The notes: generated from the letters alone by a model not told the origin. A DNA stretch of 40,816 nucleotides from Alcanivorax sp. DP30 (GCF_009882945.1 NZ_WTUY01000005.1:435046-475861), one strand, 5' to 3'; counted from the stretch's first letter, positions 7,037-14,045 are shown. Numbers and translations: made by a program.

Positions 7037-7951
7037 TTATTCCCCTTGCTCCACGGCCAGCACCTGCTGCGCCTGTTCTTCGGTCAGCGGCGCCTTACTG
7101 GCCACCATGTCGATAATCTGCTTGCCGGACTTTTTGCCCGCTTGGATAAGCTGGGCCCACTTTGGAAAATTGGCCGCAAAGTCCTCTGCCGGGTAATGGG
7201 GCAGGGCCTGTGGCTGGTCGGCTTCACGCGGTGTAATGTCGCGCTCCTTCCGGTTGTTGAACTCGTACATCCAGTTGTCATTGCCCAGCATTTCCATGAT
7301 TTCACTGCTGTTCGGCAGCCGGCGGGCCAGGCGATGAAGGGCGGACTTCAGGGCCATGCGCTCAAACCAATCTTTCCAGGGGCCGTAAGCGCCGGTCTTG
7401 CTGGCGGAGCGCACTTTCTCAACGTCTGCCATGGTCATTGGCTCAACGATTACGTCCCCGGTCTTCATCCTGGCCATGGCGTAAACCAAGATCATGGGCC
7501 CGCGGTCACCGGCAAAATTAGGGCGGTGCTTCAGATGCTCGCCATCCTCGTCCACCCAGTAATCAAACTGATCGTTCTGGTGAACGGCACGGGCCGTTAT
7601 TACGGAGACTTCGCCAGACTGGCGCGCGCGCTTGAGAACACCATCCACCATTGGCATGTACTGGATTTTCTGGACCCAATTCGGGTTATCCCGGGTGCCG
7701 ACATTGGTATTAAACTGAACCAGTGCGGCCTCCCTGTTGTCCGGCACAAGGCCATCGCCTGCGCAGCGCTGAAGGCTGGTAAAAAGGCTCTGGCGGTCCG
7801 CATTAAGCAGATCTGGGTTGCTCTGGATGGCAATCATTGCCGTCTTGATGAATCGTTCCACCGGAAGGTGATCAGGCAGGATGGATTTCAGCTCTTTATG
7901 TTGAGCCTGTATCTCCTGCTGGAACTGCTGTATGGGTGCAATCGCGTTCAT
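7037..7951 (-). CDS. recT: RecT family single-strand annealing protein
   Basis: 304 residues from the ATG at 7951, which follows AAGGAGCAGAGC; the open frame extends further but lacks an initiation signal. RecT features: SLQRCAGDGLVPDNREAALV at about 65-84, YMPMVDGVLKRAR, ITARAVHQND, GPMILVYAMARMKTGD, and the C-terminal KSALHRLARRLP. The protein anneals complementary strands and works with the adjacent YqaJ exonuclease, a standard two-component recombination system. It is the first large gene of the leftward operon after four small ones, so expression is expected early after induction. Confidence 0.95.
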   Translation of the reverse strand: MNAIAPIQQFQQEIQAQHKELKSILPDHLPVERFIKTAMIAIQSNPDLLNADRQSLFTSLQRCAGDGLVPDNREAALVQFNTNVGTRDNPNWVQKIQYMPMVDGVLKRARQSGEVSVITARAVHQNDQFDYWVDEDGEHLKHRPNFAGDRGPMILVYAMARMKTGDVIVEPMTMADVEKVRSASKTGAYGPWKDWFERMALKSALHRLARRLPNSSEIMEMLGNDNWMYEFNNRKERDITPREADQPQALPHYPAEDFAANFPKWAQLIQAGKKSGKQIIDMVASKAPLTEEQAQQVLAVEQGE

Positions 7952-7998
7952 GCTCTGCTCCTTGAAAAAAGGCGGGGCGGACCCCGCAAAACAACAGA

Positions 7999-8226
7999 TC
8001 AGCGCTCTGTCGTATCGGTATCTCTTGCGGCCAGCATTGCGTCTGCCATGGCGTAGGCGTGTTCTGCGACGCGCTCCCAATCAGGTGCAGGGGAGTGCGG
8101 GTTAGCGATAGCCCCTTGCATAGCCTTAGCCGCGAAGTAGTCGCGCAGGGTCATACCTTCCTGATCGTTTACATTTGCATCATTGGGCACCGGGAATGCT
8201 GGCCCGCCGCTGTTCACCTCACTCAT
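7999..8226 (-). CDS. Small phage protein, GMTLRDYFAAKAMQ family
   Basis: About 75 residues. The ATG at 8226 follows GGAG at seven bases and overlaps the previous stop as ATGAGTGA. The product carries GGPAFPVP near its start and GMTLRDYFAAKAMQGAI in the middle, a combination found in many small phage and prophage proteins of unknown function. The C-terminal half (AEHAYAMADAMLAARD) is a single helix. No enzymatic motif. Confidence 0.7.
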   Translation of the reverse strand: MSEVNSGGPAFPVPNDANVNDQEGMTLRDYFAAKAMQGAIANPHSPAPDWERVAEHAYAMADAMLAARDTDTTER

Positions 8227-8440
8227 GTCCAACTCCTGCCACTTGCACCGGCTCGGCGCAGTTAATGTCTTTGTCCCAGTCCCGATGCACTCCGGCCTTT
8301 ACTCGCCAGCAGTACTCTATGGCTGATGACTTCTCTTCCAGCTTCGCGTCCTGGTAGTCCATTTCCCCAGCCATGCAGTAGATGGCGAGCAAAGCAAATG
8401 ACAGGGCGCCGCCGAGAATGATTTTCCAGTAGCGGTTCAT
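8219..8440 (-). CDS. Small membrane-anchored protein
   Basis: Unrecognised 73-residue protein, start taken at 8440 because GGAGGGT stands just upstream and the ATG overlaps the previous stop as ATGA. One transmembrane helix at about residues 5-24 (WKIILGGALSFALLAIYCMAG), then a polar domain with two cysteines (YCWRVKAG, INCAEP). This architecture repeats that of the gene at 2353-2610, so the phage carries at least two membrane-tethered, two-cysteine small proteins in the same operon. Confidence 0.6.
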   Translation of the reverse strand: MNRYWKIILGGALSFALLAIYCMAGEMDYQDAKLEEKSSAIEYCWRVKAGVHRDWDKDINCAEPVQVAGVGHE

Positions 8441-8724
8441 GCGACCCTCCGGGGTGCTTGCGGGTAGATCAGCAAAGGGCAAGGCGCTGGCCACTGACCG
8501 CCAACCCTTGCTGCAATGGCTGCGTTAATCAGCGCATCGGCCCGGTTGATGAGCATGCATTGCAGGCTTTGCGGGCCATGCTCGGCCTCGGCCTGCAGGT
8601 AGCGCCCGTGCCACTCTTTGCGGACGCTCTCGCAGGTATCCATGGTCACGCCTTCGTGCATGATGACCTTGGCGTCGGTCATGGCTTGCTGGGTTTGAAT
8701 TTCGATCAGTCGGGCGATACTCAT
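8437..8724 (-). CDS. Phage hypothetical protein
   Basis: Unrecognised 95-residue protein, mostly helical by eye (SIARLIEIQTQQAMTDAKVIM..., ADALINAAIAARV), with a proline-rich C-terminus. Its start lies four bases after the previous stop, and its stop overlaps the next start as ATGA. It is one of the first genes transcribed from PL, where lambda has N, but it lacks the short arginine-rich N-terminus expected of an N-type antiterminator. Confidence 0.55.
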   Translation of the reverse strand: MSIARLIEIQTQQAMTDAKVIMHEGVTMDTCESVRKEWHGRYLQAEAEHGPQSLQCMLINRADALINAAIAARVGGQWPAPCPLLIYPQAPRRVA

Positions 8725-8727
8725 GGG

Positions 8728-9021
8728 TTACGGCTCCATCCGTTCTTTGGCTTCGGCTTCCAGGTACTCGCGGGCAGCGGCCCGGAATTTCTCTGCGTCC
8801 ATCATTTCGCTGATAACTTGATCCCGGATGGCGCGGAATTCCGGCTTCCAGCACAGCGCCTTCCACAGGTCTTCAGGCTCAATCAGGTGGCCAGCGCCAG
8901 TGGTTTGCAGCGCCTCTTCCTCTTCGCGCTGGAATTCTTCACCGGCTGCGCTTTCGAGAATGTCCGCGCCATGCAGTGCGTCCTGATAATCCCAATCGCT
9001 GTTGAAGTTGCGTGCTTCCAT
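8728..9021 (-). CDS. First gene of the leftward operon, unknown acidic protein
   Basis: A 97-residue, strongly acidic protein (EEFQREEEEAL in the middle, EYLEAEAKERMEP at the end) with GGAG six bases before the ATG. It is the promoter-proximal gene behind PL, so it is made first and most during induction. The high negative charge could mean DNA mimicry or interaction with a basic host protein, but there is no recognisable domain. Confidence 0.6.
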   Translation of the reverse strand: MEARNFNSDWDYQDALHGADILESAAGEEFQREEEEALQTTGAGHLIEPEDLWKALCWKPEFRAIRDQVISEMMDAEKFRAAAREYLEAEAKERMEP

Positions 9022-9055
9022 GTCTGGCTCCGGGCTGTTCGTTTAGCGTGGAACC

Positions 9056-9100
9056 AGTATCAACCAAAAGTTGACATTAAGTCAACAACCAGATGTTGAT
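9056..9100 (-). promoter_or_regulatory. PL promoter with operators OL1 and OL2
   Basis: On the minus strand, TTGACT (complement of 9080-9085) and GATACT (complement of 9056-9061) are 18 bp apart and read toward the leftward genes. OL1 (9059-9075, ATCAACCAAAAGTTGAC) covers the -10 side and OL2 (9084-9100, AACAACCAGATGTTGAT) covers the -35. Both match the RTCAAC-N5-GTTGAY rule of the three sites near cro; centres are 25 bp apart. A lone half-site GTCAAC lies at 9115. Repressor binding here would silence the leftward operon. Confidence 0.75.
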
Positions 9101-9193
9101 GTTTTCAGGAAAAGGTCAACTTGGCGCAAAATGACCATGGAATTCTGTGGGCAAGAAAGAAGGTGTTGGCGCGCAGAACAGGATTGCGGGCAC

Positions 9194-9216
9194 AAAAAAA
9201 ACCCGCGCTTGGCGGG
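9194..9216 (-). terminator. Intrinsic terminator of the lysogeny transcript
   Basis: Read on the minus strand: CCCGC, five-base loop, GCGGG, then eight Ts. It lies just past the stop of the 300-residue gene at 9243 and before PL, so it isolates the repressor transcript from the leftward operon. Confidence 0.8.
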
Positions 9217-9242
9217 CTTGGTGGCGCTAGCGTAGTGCGGTT

Positions 9243-10145
9243 TTATTCAGCGCGCGCGTCAGAGATGTACAGGGTGTGAATCTCGCCGGCTTTCAGTACA
9301 GGCTTGGCCGTGATTCGGAAAGGCGTCTGCTGGTCAAATGAGTGGGTATAGACGTTGCCGGGCTGATCCAGCGTTGGGTCGGTGATTTTCCCTTTCAGTA
9401 GCCCCTCATACTGCTCGACGGTAATCTCGCACCGGCCTGTATTTCTGTTCAGACTGCTGATCGAAAGGCACCGCATTTCTTGAGAATTTTCGACAATAAG
9501 GTCGTCCGTAGACTTGATAGCCTTGGCTTCAGGTTCGGCAATCACCGTTGGCGCCTTGCTGTCTGCATTCTGAACGAGCTGCGAACAGGCCCTGCCTATA
9601 GGGGCCACCATGGTGCGCCCGTGATTGCGGTTATTATCCGCCAGTTCCGGGAGCATCCTTATCAGCGTCTCGTGCAGCGAAGCCAAGTTGTCATTGGACT
9701 TTACAAGGCCATTTGCCAGGATCTGCTGTGTGTCTGAGCTATTTTCAGCCAGCTTGGTGATCGCCTCCGCAAGCTCCTTCACAACATCCTCCTTAGAGTC
9801 TCGTGTCCATATTTCCTTGAGGGAGTCTATCACCATCCAGAACAGGGTGGACATTGCTTCTTTGTATGAAGCGACAAACAAATTTCCATCGGCCAGAGCT
9901 GGGGCGATACACATTATCGCTTCCAGGGACCCCTGTTTGGGAGCGGCAGTGAAGCAGAGAAATTCTTTCTTGTAATTCCCCTTCGGCACTTCACCAAAGA
10001 CGCAAAAATGCGCAGTAGCAGTATAAATGCGTGCTGCGGCGGCTATAGACTCGCCGAACATTGCTGCATCCATGAAGTGATGATCTGTCTGCTTCCCCTG
10101 ATAAGAAATCTTGAATGGAGTGACAATATTATTGTTTCTGTCCAT
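9243..10145 (-). CDS. Unknown 300-residue protein in the repressor operon
   Basis: Not confidently recognised. It reads in the same direction as the repressor, 59 bases behind it, and ends at a dedicated terminator, so it should be expressed in the lysogen. The N-terminal ~130 residues (FKISYQGKQTDHHFMDAAMFGESIAAAARIYTA..., then KKEFLCFTAAPKQGSLEAIM) resemble an uncharacterised domain I associate with prophage and accessory loci, in which an early GK-x-H-x-MDA pattern precedes an alpha/beta fold. The middle is a helical or coiled stretch (about 115-170), and the C-terminal ~90 residues look beta-rich (CLSISSLNRNTGRCEITVEQYEGLLKGKI). No membrane segment or signal peptide, so cytoplasmic. The context fits lysogenic conversion, for example superinfection exclusion or defence. 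Confidence 0.75.
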   Translation of the reverse strand: MDRNNNIVTPFKISYQGKQTDHHFMDAAMFGESIAAAARIYTATAHFCVFGEVPKGNYKKEFLCFTAAPKQGSLEAIMCIAPALADGNLFVASYKEAMSTLFWMVIDSLKEIWTRDSKEDVVKELAEAITKLAENSSDTQQILANGLVKSNDNLASLHETLIRMLPELADNNRNHGRTMVAPIGRACSQLVQNADSKAPTVIAEPEAKAIKSTDDLIVENSQEMRCLSISSLNRNTGRCEITVEQYEGLLKGKITDPTLDQPGNVYTHSFDQQTPFRITAKPVLKAGEIHTLYISDARAE

Positions 10146-10204
10146 TTCCCTGCTGTCCCTCCAGGGTAGTTATTTTCTCCTCGCCCGTCCTGCGGATGAG
10201 GGCG

Positions 10205-10897
10205 CTACATTGGGTCGTATTTCCCGATGACGACGCCGCATATGGACCAGTCGCCATCAATCCTGATTATCGGGTCCGGCCATTTGGGGTTTCCTGGCTT
10301 CAGGAAGTATTCACCCTCAGAAAAAGACAGCTGCTTGAGTGTAACCTTAAGGTCGCTGTGCCGCTTGGCAACAACGTACTTGCCCGGGTCAGGACTCCGG
10401 TCCGGATCAATAATCACTATTTCGCCGTCACATATCCGGGGGTCGTTGCTTTCGCCCTCTACCCGCAAAGCATATGTATTTGGGCCAGCCGAGGGAGGCC
10501 GAAAAGGAAGCCAGTCATCAGCATCGCCAGGCTCAAACGGATCTTCAGCGTCGCAAAATTCCCCTGCTTGAATGTAGCTAATAATGGGGATTCCGCCTGG
10601 CTCCGTGGCATTCGAATAGGTGCCAATCTCATCGCCGACAGCAAATACCCCGTACAGCATATAGTTCGGCTGGATATTAAATATCCCACATAGTAATTGC
10701 ATGTTCAGACGATCCGGCATGCCCGTGCCGTCCAGCCACTTATGTACGCCCTGAACGCTTATCTTGCCGCCGGCAGCCTCTATTTCACGCTTAAGCCGAG
10801 GCGCACGGCCTCTTGCCTGCCATCCAGCTTTGTCCATTTGCTCGACTAGCCGGGCAGAAAACGCCTCACGGATAGCCTGAGTATCTGAGTCAACCAT
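10205..10897 (-). CDS. CI/LexA-like S24 phage repressor
   Basis: 230 residues from the ATG at 10897, inside an operator; the frame is open further upstream but runs through the promoter region. The N-terminal ~60 residues hold a helix-turn-helix (ISVQGVHKWLDGTGMP, 46-61). The C-terminal half is an S24 self-cleaving peptidase: probable scissile A111-G112 in SYIQAGEF, nucleophile S150 in VEGESNDP, general-base K188 in KVTLKQL. It maintains lysogeny by binding the 17-bp operators at both PR and PL, and RecA-stimulated autocleavage would link induction to DNA damage. The weak Shine-Dalgarno and the operator over its start suggest tight autoregulation. Confidence 0.93.
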   Translation of the reverse strand: MVDSDTQAIREAFSARLVEQMDKAGWQARGRAPRLKREIEAAGGKISVQGVHKWLDGTGMPDRLNMQLLCGIFNIQPNYMLYGVFAVGDEIGTYSNATEPGGIPIISYIQAGEFCDAEDPFEPGDADDWLPFRPPSAGPNTYALRVEGESNDPRICDGEIVIIDPDRSPDPGKYVVAKRHSDLKVTLKQLSFSEGEYFLKPGNPKWPDPIIRIDGDWSICGVVIGKYDPM

Positions 10898-10962
10898 GCG
10901 TTGATTGTCGCATAGGGGTTGATCAACAGTCGGTTGCTGTTTAATATCAACTAAAAGTTGAT
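10889..10962. promoter_or_regulatory. Right operator region, three 17-bp repressor sites
   Basis: Three inverted repeats of the same design: 10889-10905 (GTCAACCATGCGTTGAT), 10922-10938 (ATCAACAGTCGGTTGCT) and 10946-10962 (ATCAACTAAAAGTTGAT, perfect arms). Centres are 33 and 24 bp apart. The first covers the repressor start codon, the other two overlap PR. The pattern copies the lambda OR1-OR3 arrangement with a different recognition word. Confidence 0.82.
10919..10947 (+). promoter_or_regulatory. PR promoter for cro and the right operon
   Basis: TTGATC at 10919-10924 and TAATAT at 10942-10947 with a 17-bp spacer; transcription would begin near 10954 and the Cro ATG is at 10977. Two operators overlap these boxes, so repressor would block it. 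Confidence 0.7.
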
Positions 10963-10976
10963 GTTCTGGAGCCGTC

Positions 10977-11243
10977 ATGGCCATTTCTAAATTCATTTCT
11001 GATGACCCTCTTGCTGAGGCTGTGGCCCTGGCTGGCGGACCCATCCCTACAGCTAAAGCCTGCAGCGTAAGCCGTCAGGCCGTTGACAAGTGGCTTGCCC
11101 GTGGCCAGCTGCCCCGGACTGATTACACCGGCGAGTCGTCGCACGCAAAAGCCATTGCCTCATTGGCAGGCGAGCAGGGCGCTGAATTTTCAGCCTCTGA
11201 TCTGCTGGAAGCCCTTAAGGAAAAGGCAAAAAACGCCGCATAA
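10977..11243 (+). CDS. Cro-like / YdaS-type transcriptional regulator
   Basis: An 88-residue protein encoded divergently from the repressor, 79 bases away. Residues about 16-45 contain a helix-turn-helix, AKACSVSRQAVDKWLARGQLP, of the type seen in YdaS/Cro proteins. By position it is the lytic-side counterpart of the repressor, probably binding the same operators with a different order of preference. Translation starts with TGGAG five to six bases before the ATG. YdaS-like proteins are sometimes named antitoxins, but no toxin partner is next to it. Confidence 0.85.
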   Translation: MAISKFISDDPLAEAVALAGGPIPTAKACSVSRQAVDKWLARGQLPRTDYTGESSHAKAIASLAGEQGAEFSASDLLEALKEKAKNAA

Positions 11244-11257
11244 CCCCGGCGCTTTTT
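11231..11257 (+). terminator. Weak terminator after cro
   Basis: CGCCG at 11234-11238 pairs with CGGCG at 11247-11251 across an eight-base loop, followed by five Ts (11253-11257). The hairpin overlaps the cro stop codon, a position like lambda tR1, and may reduce transcription into the replication genes until antitermination. Confidence 0.5.
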
Positions 11258-11283
11258 ATTTACGAATTTTCAGGAGAGCGAAC

Positions 11284-11703
11284 ATGAGCGAACACCAGCG
11301 AACAATGCCCCTTCTGGGCGCCGTCGATGCGGAATTGCGGGACGTTGACCCGGTGGCAGTGGCTGGTTGCTCCCATTGGGCTCAGGCCCTGCGCTTGTGC
11401 TTGCGGCAGGCTCGTGTGAAGCGCTCCCAGCGCAACTGGGCAGACCTGCTGGGCATGTCAGTGGGCACCCTGAACACCCTCCTGAATTCCGACCATCACG
11501 CGAAAACCGGCAGCCGTGTCCGCCATCTGGATATGGACATGATTGCCGACATCGAGGATCTGGCCGGCAACAACGCCATCAGCCAGTACCTGGGTATGCG
11601 CAAAGCCCGCCAGTTGTACTGCCAGCGGAAGGAAGTGAGCCCTGAGCAGGAATTGGCAGAGCTAAAAGCGAAGGTGGCCATGCTGGAAAAGCAGGCCGGA
11701 TAG
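11284..11703 (+). CDS. CII-like HTH regulator (Phage_CP76-type)
   Basis: 139 residues from the ATG at 11284 behind AGGAGAGCGAAC; a longer open frame runs from 11083 through cro in another phase. The protein has HWAQALRLCLRQARVKRSQRNWADLLGMSVGTLNTLLNSD (about 31-70), a helix-turn-helix of the kind in the Phage_CP76/CII-like family, then a central domain and a C-terminal coiled coil (ELAELKAKVAMLEKQ) that would mediate oligomerisation. Position right after cro is that of lambda cII, so it probably decides lysogeny or activates early genes. The exact family is a resemblance, not a database hit. Confidence 0.72.
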   Translation: MSEHQRTMPLLGAVDAELRDVDPVAVAGCSHWAQALRLCLRQARVKRSQRNWADLLGMSVGTLNTLLNSDHHAKTGSRVRHLDMDMIADIEDLAGNNAISQYLGMRKARQLYCQRKEVSPEQELAELKAKVAMLEKQAG

Positions 11704-11710
11704 AAAGCAA

Positions 11711-11746
11711 AAAGCCCCGGCGCTGTAGGAGGCATACCGGGGCTTT
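11711..11746 (+). terminator. Hairpin between cII-like gene and replication genes
   Basis: A perfect 10-bp inverted repeat, AAAGCCCCGG (11711-11720) and CCGGGGCTTT (11737-11746), with a 16-base loop. The stretch after it is not T-rich, so it may be an attenuator, or a bidirectional terminator using the A/T ends of its own stem. Confidence 0.55.
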
Positions 11747-11768
11747 CATCTGAAGCAACGAGGTGATT

Positions 11769-12452
11769 ATGAAAGCAAGACCGATACTTTTCAACACGGA
11801 CATGGTGAAGGCGATTCTGGCAGGGCAGAAGACGCAGACGCGGCGCGCACTGAGAGACCAGCCGCCTGCGAATATGTCCGATGCATTGCGCGTTGGGGCT
11901 GGTCCGTTTGAAGCCGTTCGAAAGTCAGGCATGTTCCGCTTCGCGAATAAAAAAAACGGTGATATGTGGCCAGAAGGTCCACTCATTTGCCCCTACGGCC
12001 AGCCTGGAGACCTGCTGTATGTCAGGGAAGCATTCAGTGGGCCACACTGCATGGAGGCAACAGAAGACTTTCCGGCATTAGCCCCCAGTGTTTGGCCGAA
12101 AGATTGCGGGATTCATTACTGGGCTGACGGAAATCCGTTTTACGGAGACTGGACACGGCCTCGGCCCTCAATCCACATGCCCCGTTGGGCATCCCGCCTG
12201 ACCCTGGAAATCACCGATGTGCGCGTAGAGCGGTTGCAGGGAATTTCTGAGCTGGATGCCATTCATGAAGGTATAGCCGTTCCTGAGCGCCTGCCTTGTG
12301 GTGCTTGGTCGCATGATGCAGTACAGGAGTTCTGTGAGCTATGGGATTCCATCTACAGCAACTGGGATGCCAACCCCTGGGTCTGGGTAGTGGAATTCAA
12401 AGCCCACCACTGCAACGTCGATGCTCTGCTTCGTGAGCGGGAGGCTGCGTAG
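11769..12452 (+). CDS. ASCH-like domain phage protein
   Basis: 227 residues from the ATG at 11769, behind GAGGTG. The opening KARPILFNTDMVKAILAGQKTQTRR is the signature of ASCH/PUA-like phage proteins (residues 2-27), and the later YGQPGDLLYVREAF, LEITDVRVERLQGIS and NPWVWVVEFK blocks complete the fold. Family members are annotated as RNA-binding or nucleotide-binding, and some prophage copies as morphogenetic protein; the true substrate is not known. The gene lies between the CII-like and O-like genes, where a nucleic-acid-binding role in early expression or replication would make sense. Confidence 0.75.
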   Translation: MKARPILFNTDMVKAILAGQKTQTRRALRDQPPANMSDALRVGAGPFEAVRKSGMFRFANKKNGDMWPEGPLICPYGQPGDLLYVREAFSGPHCMEATEDFPALAPSVWPKDCGIHYWADGNPFYGDWTRPRPSIHMPRWASRLTLEITDVRVERLQGISELDAIHEGIAVPERLPCGAWSHDAVQEFCELWDSIYSNWDANPWVWVVEFKAHHCNVDALLREREAA

Positions 12453-12454
12453 TC

Positions 12455-13300
12455 ATGGCTCGTGCCCGCAATATAAAGCCGTCCTTCTTCGATAACGACA
12501 ACTTGGCCCTGCAGAACGATCCGCTGGGCCGGCTGCTGTTCATCGGGCTGTGGACCCTGGCCGATTACAACGGGAATCTTGAGTGGCGCTCTCACCGTAT
12601 CAAGGTGAAGTTGTTGCCCTACGATGAATGCGACGTGGAACAACTCGCGATAAATCTGGATAAATCTGGATTCATACGGTTCTACTCGGACGGCGAGAAA
12701 GTTCTGCTCAATATTCCGAATTTCACCCTTCACCAGAACCCGCACAAGAATGAGAGGGATAAAGGTGCTGCTGTTCCTGAGTACAGCGAAGAGCGCCGCC
12801 AACTCATTGATATTTCTACACTCACGATAAATCGCGATAAATCCCGAGCGAATCCAGATCAAAACGGAACTGATCCTGCTGATTCCCTCTTCCTGAATCC
12901 TGAATCCTCTTTCCTGAATCCTGATTGCGGAAGCCCGAAATCGGAAGACCCGCCTCCTGCCGGAGACGAGGGGGCGGGCAAGCCGCCCAAGCCCAAATCG
13001 AAAATCACCAAAACCGACCTGATTAACGATTTCGGAATCCCGGAAGAGCTGGCCGTGCAGTTCCTGCAAATCCGCAAGGACAAGCGGTTAACCCTCACGC
13101 CAAAAGCCATGGAAGACCTGGTCAATGAATTCAGGAAAGCGGGTCTTGGCGTATCCATGGGTATCGAGCTTTGCTGCAAGCGCTCCTGGGCAGCATTCAA
13201 GGCGTCTTGGGATTGGCGTCCGGCCAGTTTTGGCGACGAGAAATCCTTCACTGAAACCGATTACAGCAAGGGAGTGACCGCTGATGGTCGACTCGCGTAA
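12455..13300 (+). CDS. O-like phage replication initiator
   Basis: 281 residues. The N-terminal ~105 residues (RNIKPSFFDNDNLALQNDPLGRLLFIGLWTLADYNG..., IPNFTLHQNPHKNER) form the winged-helix domain typical of phage replication initiators that are followed by a DnaC-like loader. A low-complexity linker (about 125-180, with the repeat LFLNPESSFLNP) leads to a C-terminal helical domain (LINDFGIPEELAVQFLQIRKDKRLTLT...) that resembles the partner-binding part of such proteins. The gene contains two sets of short DNA repeats, so the origin is probably inside it as in lambda O. Its stop overlaps the start of the loader gene by 17 bases. Confidence 0.82.
   Translation: MARARNIKPSFFDNDNLALQNDPLGRLLFIGLWTLADYNGNLEWRSHRIKVKLLPYDECDVEQLAINLDKSGFIRFYSDGEKVLLNIPNFTLHQNPHKNERDKGAAVPEYSEERRQLIDISTLTINRDKSRANPDQNGTDPADSLFLNPESSFLNPDCGSPKSEDPPPAGDEGAGKPPKPKSKITKTDLINDFGIPEELAVQFLQIRKDKRLTLTPKAMEDLVNEFRKAGLGVSMGIELCCKRSWAAFKASWDWRPASFGDEKSFTETDYSKGVTADGRLA
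12646..12927 (+). other. Putative replication origin, iterons inside the O-like gene
   Basis: GATAAATC occurs four times, in two pairs, each 10 bp apart: 12649 and 12659, then 12826 and 12836. Downstream, CCTGAAT-type heptads recur at 12892, 12899, 12913 and 12920, all offsets multiples of seven. Lambda carries its iterons inside O at an equivalent position. The repeats encode unremarkable linker residues, so selection at DNA level is plausible. Confidence 0.6.
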
Positions 13301-14045
13301 AGCAGAAAACCTGATCCCGTTCAGCCTCCGTGATCTGCCGGAGCCGGGCGACATTCGCAATCAGCCGGTGATGATGACCTGCGAGCACCACGGCAAGTGG
13401 AAGCGTCAGGAAACCATGGACGGCCAGGTGATTTCCCCGGACTGCCCGCAGTGCATCCAGGATCGCCGCATGGCCACCGACCTTGGCCGGGCAGCTATCC
13501 CGCCGCGCTACCAGCACCGCTCTCTGGAAACGTATCAGGTCGAAGGGCCGGGCCAGAAGCAGGCGCTGGAGGTGTGCCAGACCTACGCCGGGAACATCAA
13601 GCGCACACTGGCAGAGGGTCAGAACATGCTGCTGATTGGCTCCGTGGGTACCGGCAAGACGCACCTTGCCTGTGGCGTTGCTCGCCGCTTTCTGGAGTCC
13701 GGCCACACCGCGCTGTACGTCCGCACTGCCGAGCTGATTTCCATGGTTCGGGAGACCTGGCGCCCCGATTCCAAGAAAACCGAGCGCAGGGTTATGCGCG
13801 AGCTGACTGATCCGGACTTGCTGGTGATTGACGAAGTGGGCGTGCAGGCCAACACCGAAAACGAGCAGCAAATTCTGTTCAACGTCATCAACGGGCGTAA
13901 CGAGCAAATGCGACCCGTAATCCTGATTTCAAATCTGGACGCCGAAGGCATCAAGAAGGTGCTTGGTGAGCGTTCCTCTGACCGGATCCGGGAGTGTTGC
14001 CGGGTCGTGCAGTTCAACTGGCAAAGCTGGAGGGGCAAGGCATGA
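13284..14045 (+). CDS. DnaC-like AAA+ helicase loader
   Basis: A 253-residue IstB/DnaC-type ATPase, functional analogue of lambda P. Walker A is GSVGTGKTH (119-127), Walker B is LLVIDEVG (179-186), a sensor-like ILISNLD follows at 213-219, and a conserved arginine region SSDRIRECC lies at 231-239. The N-terminus has a probable zinc site (C33, H35/H36, C54, C57). It would bring the host replicative helicase to the origin marked by the O-like protein, whose gene it overlaps by 17 bases. Confidence 0.93.
   Translation: MVDSRKAENLIPFSLRDLPEPGDIRNQPVMMTCEHHGKWKRQETMDGQVISPDCPQCIQDRRMATDLGRAAIPPRYQHRSLETYQVEGPGQKQALEVCQTYAGNIKRTLAEGQNMLLIGSVGTGKTHLACGVARRFLESGHTALYVRTAELISMVRETWRPDSKKTERRVMRELTDPDLLVIDEVGVQANTENEQQILFNVINGRNEQMRPVILISNLDAEGIKKVLGERSSDRIRECCRVVQFNWQSWRGKA

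Noticed and set aside
8437-9021. Lambda N-type antiterminator as first PL gene
   Set aside because: Neither promoter-proximal product has a short arginine-rich N-terminus, and I found no boxA/boxB pair in the leader.
10977-11243. Toxin-antitoxin pair suggested by YdaS resemblance
   Set aside because: No toxin-like gene adjoins; divergent position from the repressor and shared operators make a Cro role much more likely.
12892-12927. CRISPR-like repeat array
   Set aside because: Repeat units are only seven to eight bases and adjacent, inside a coding gene; no spacers or cas genes are present.
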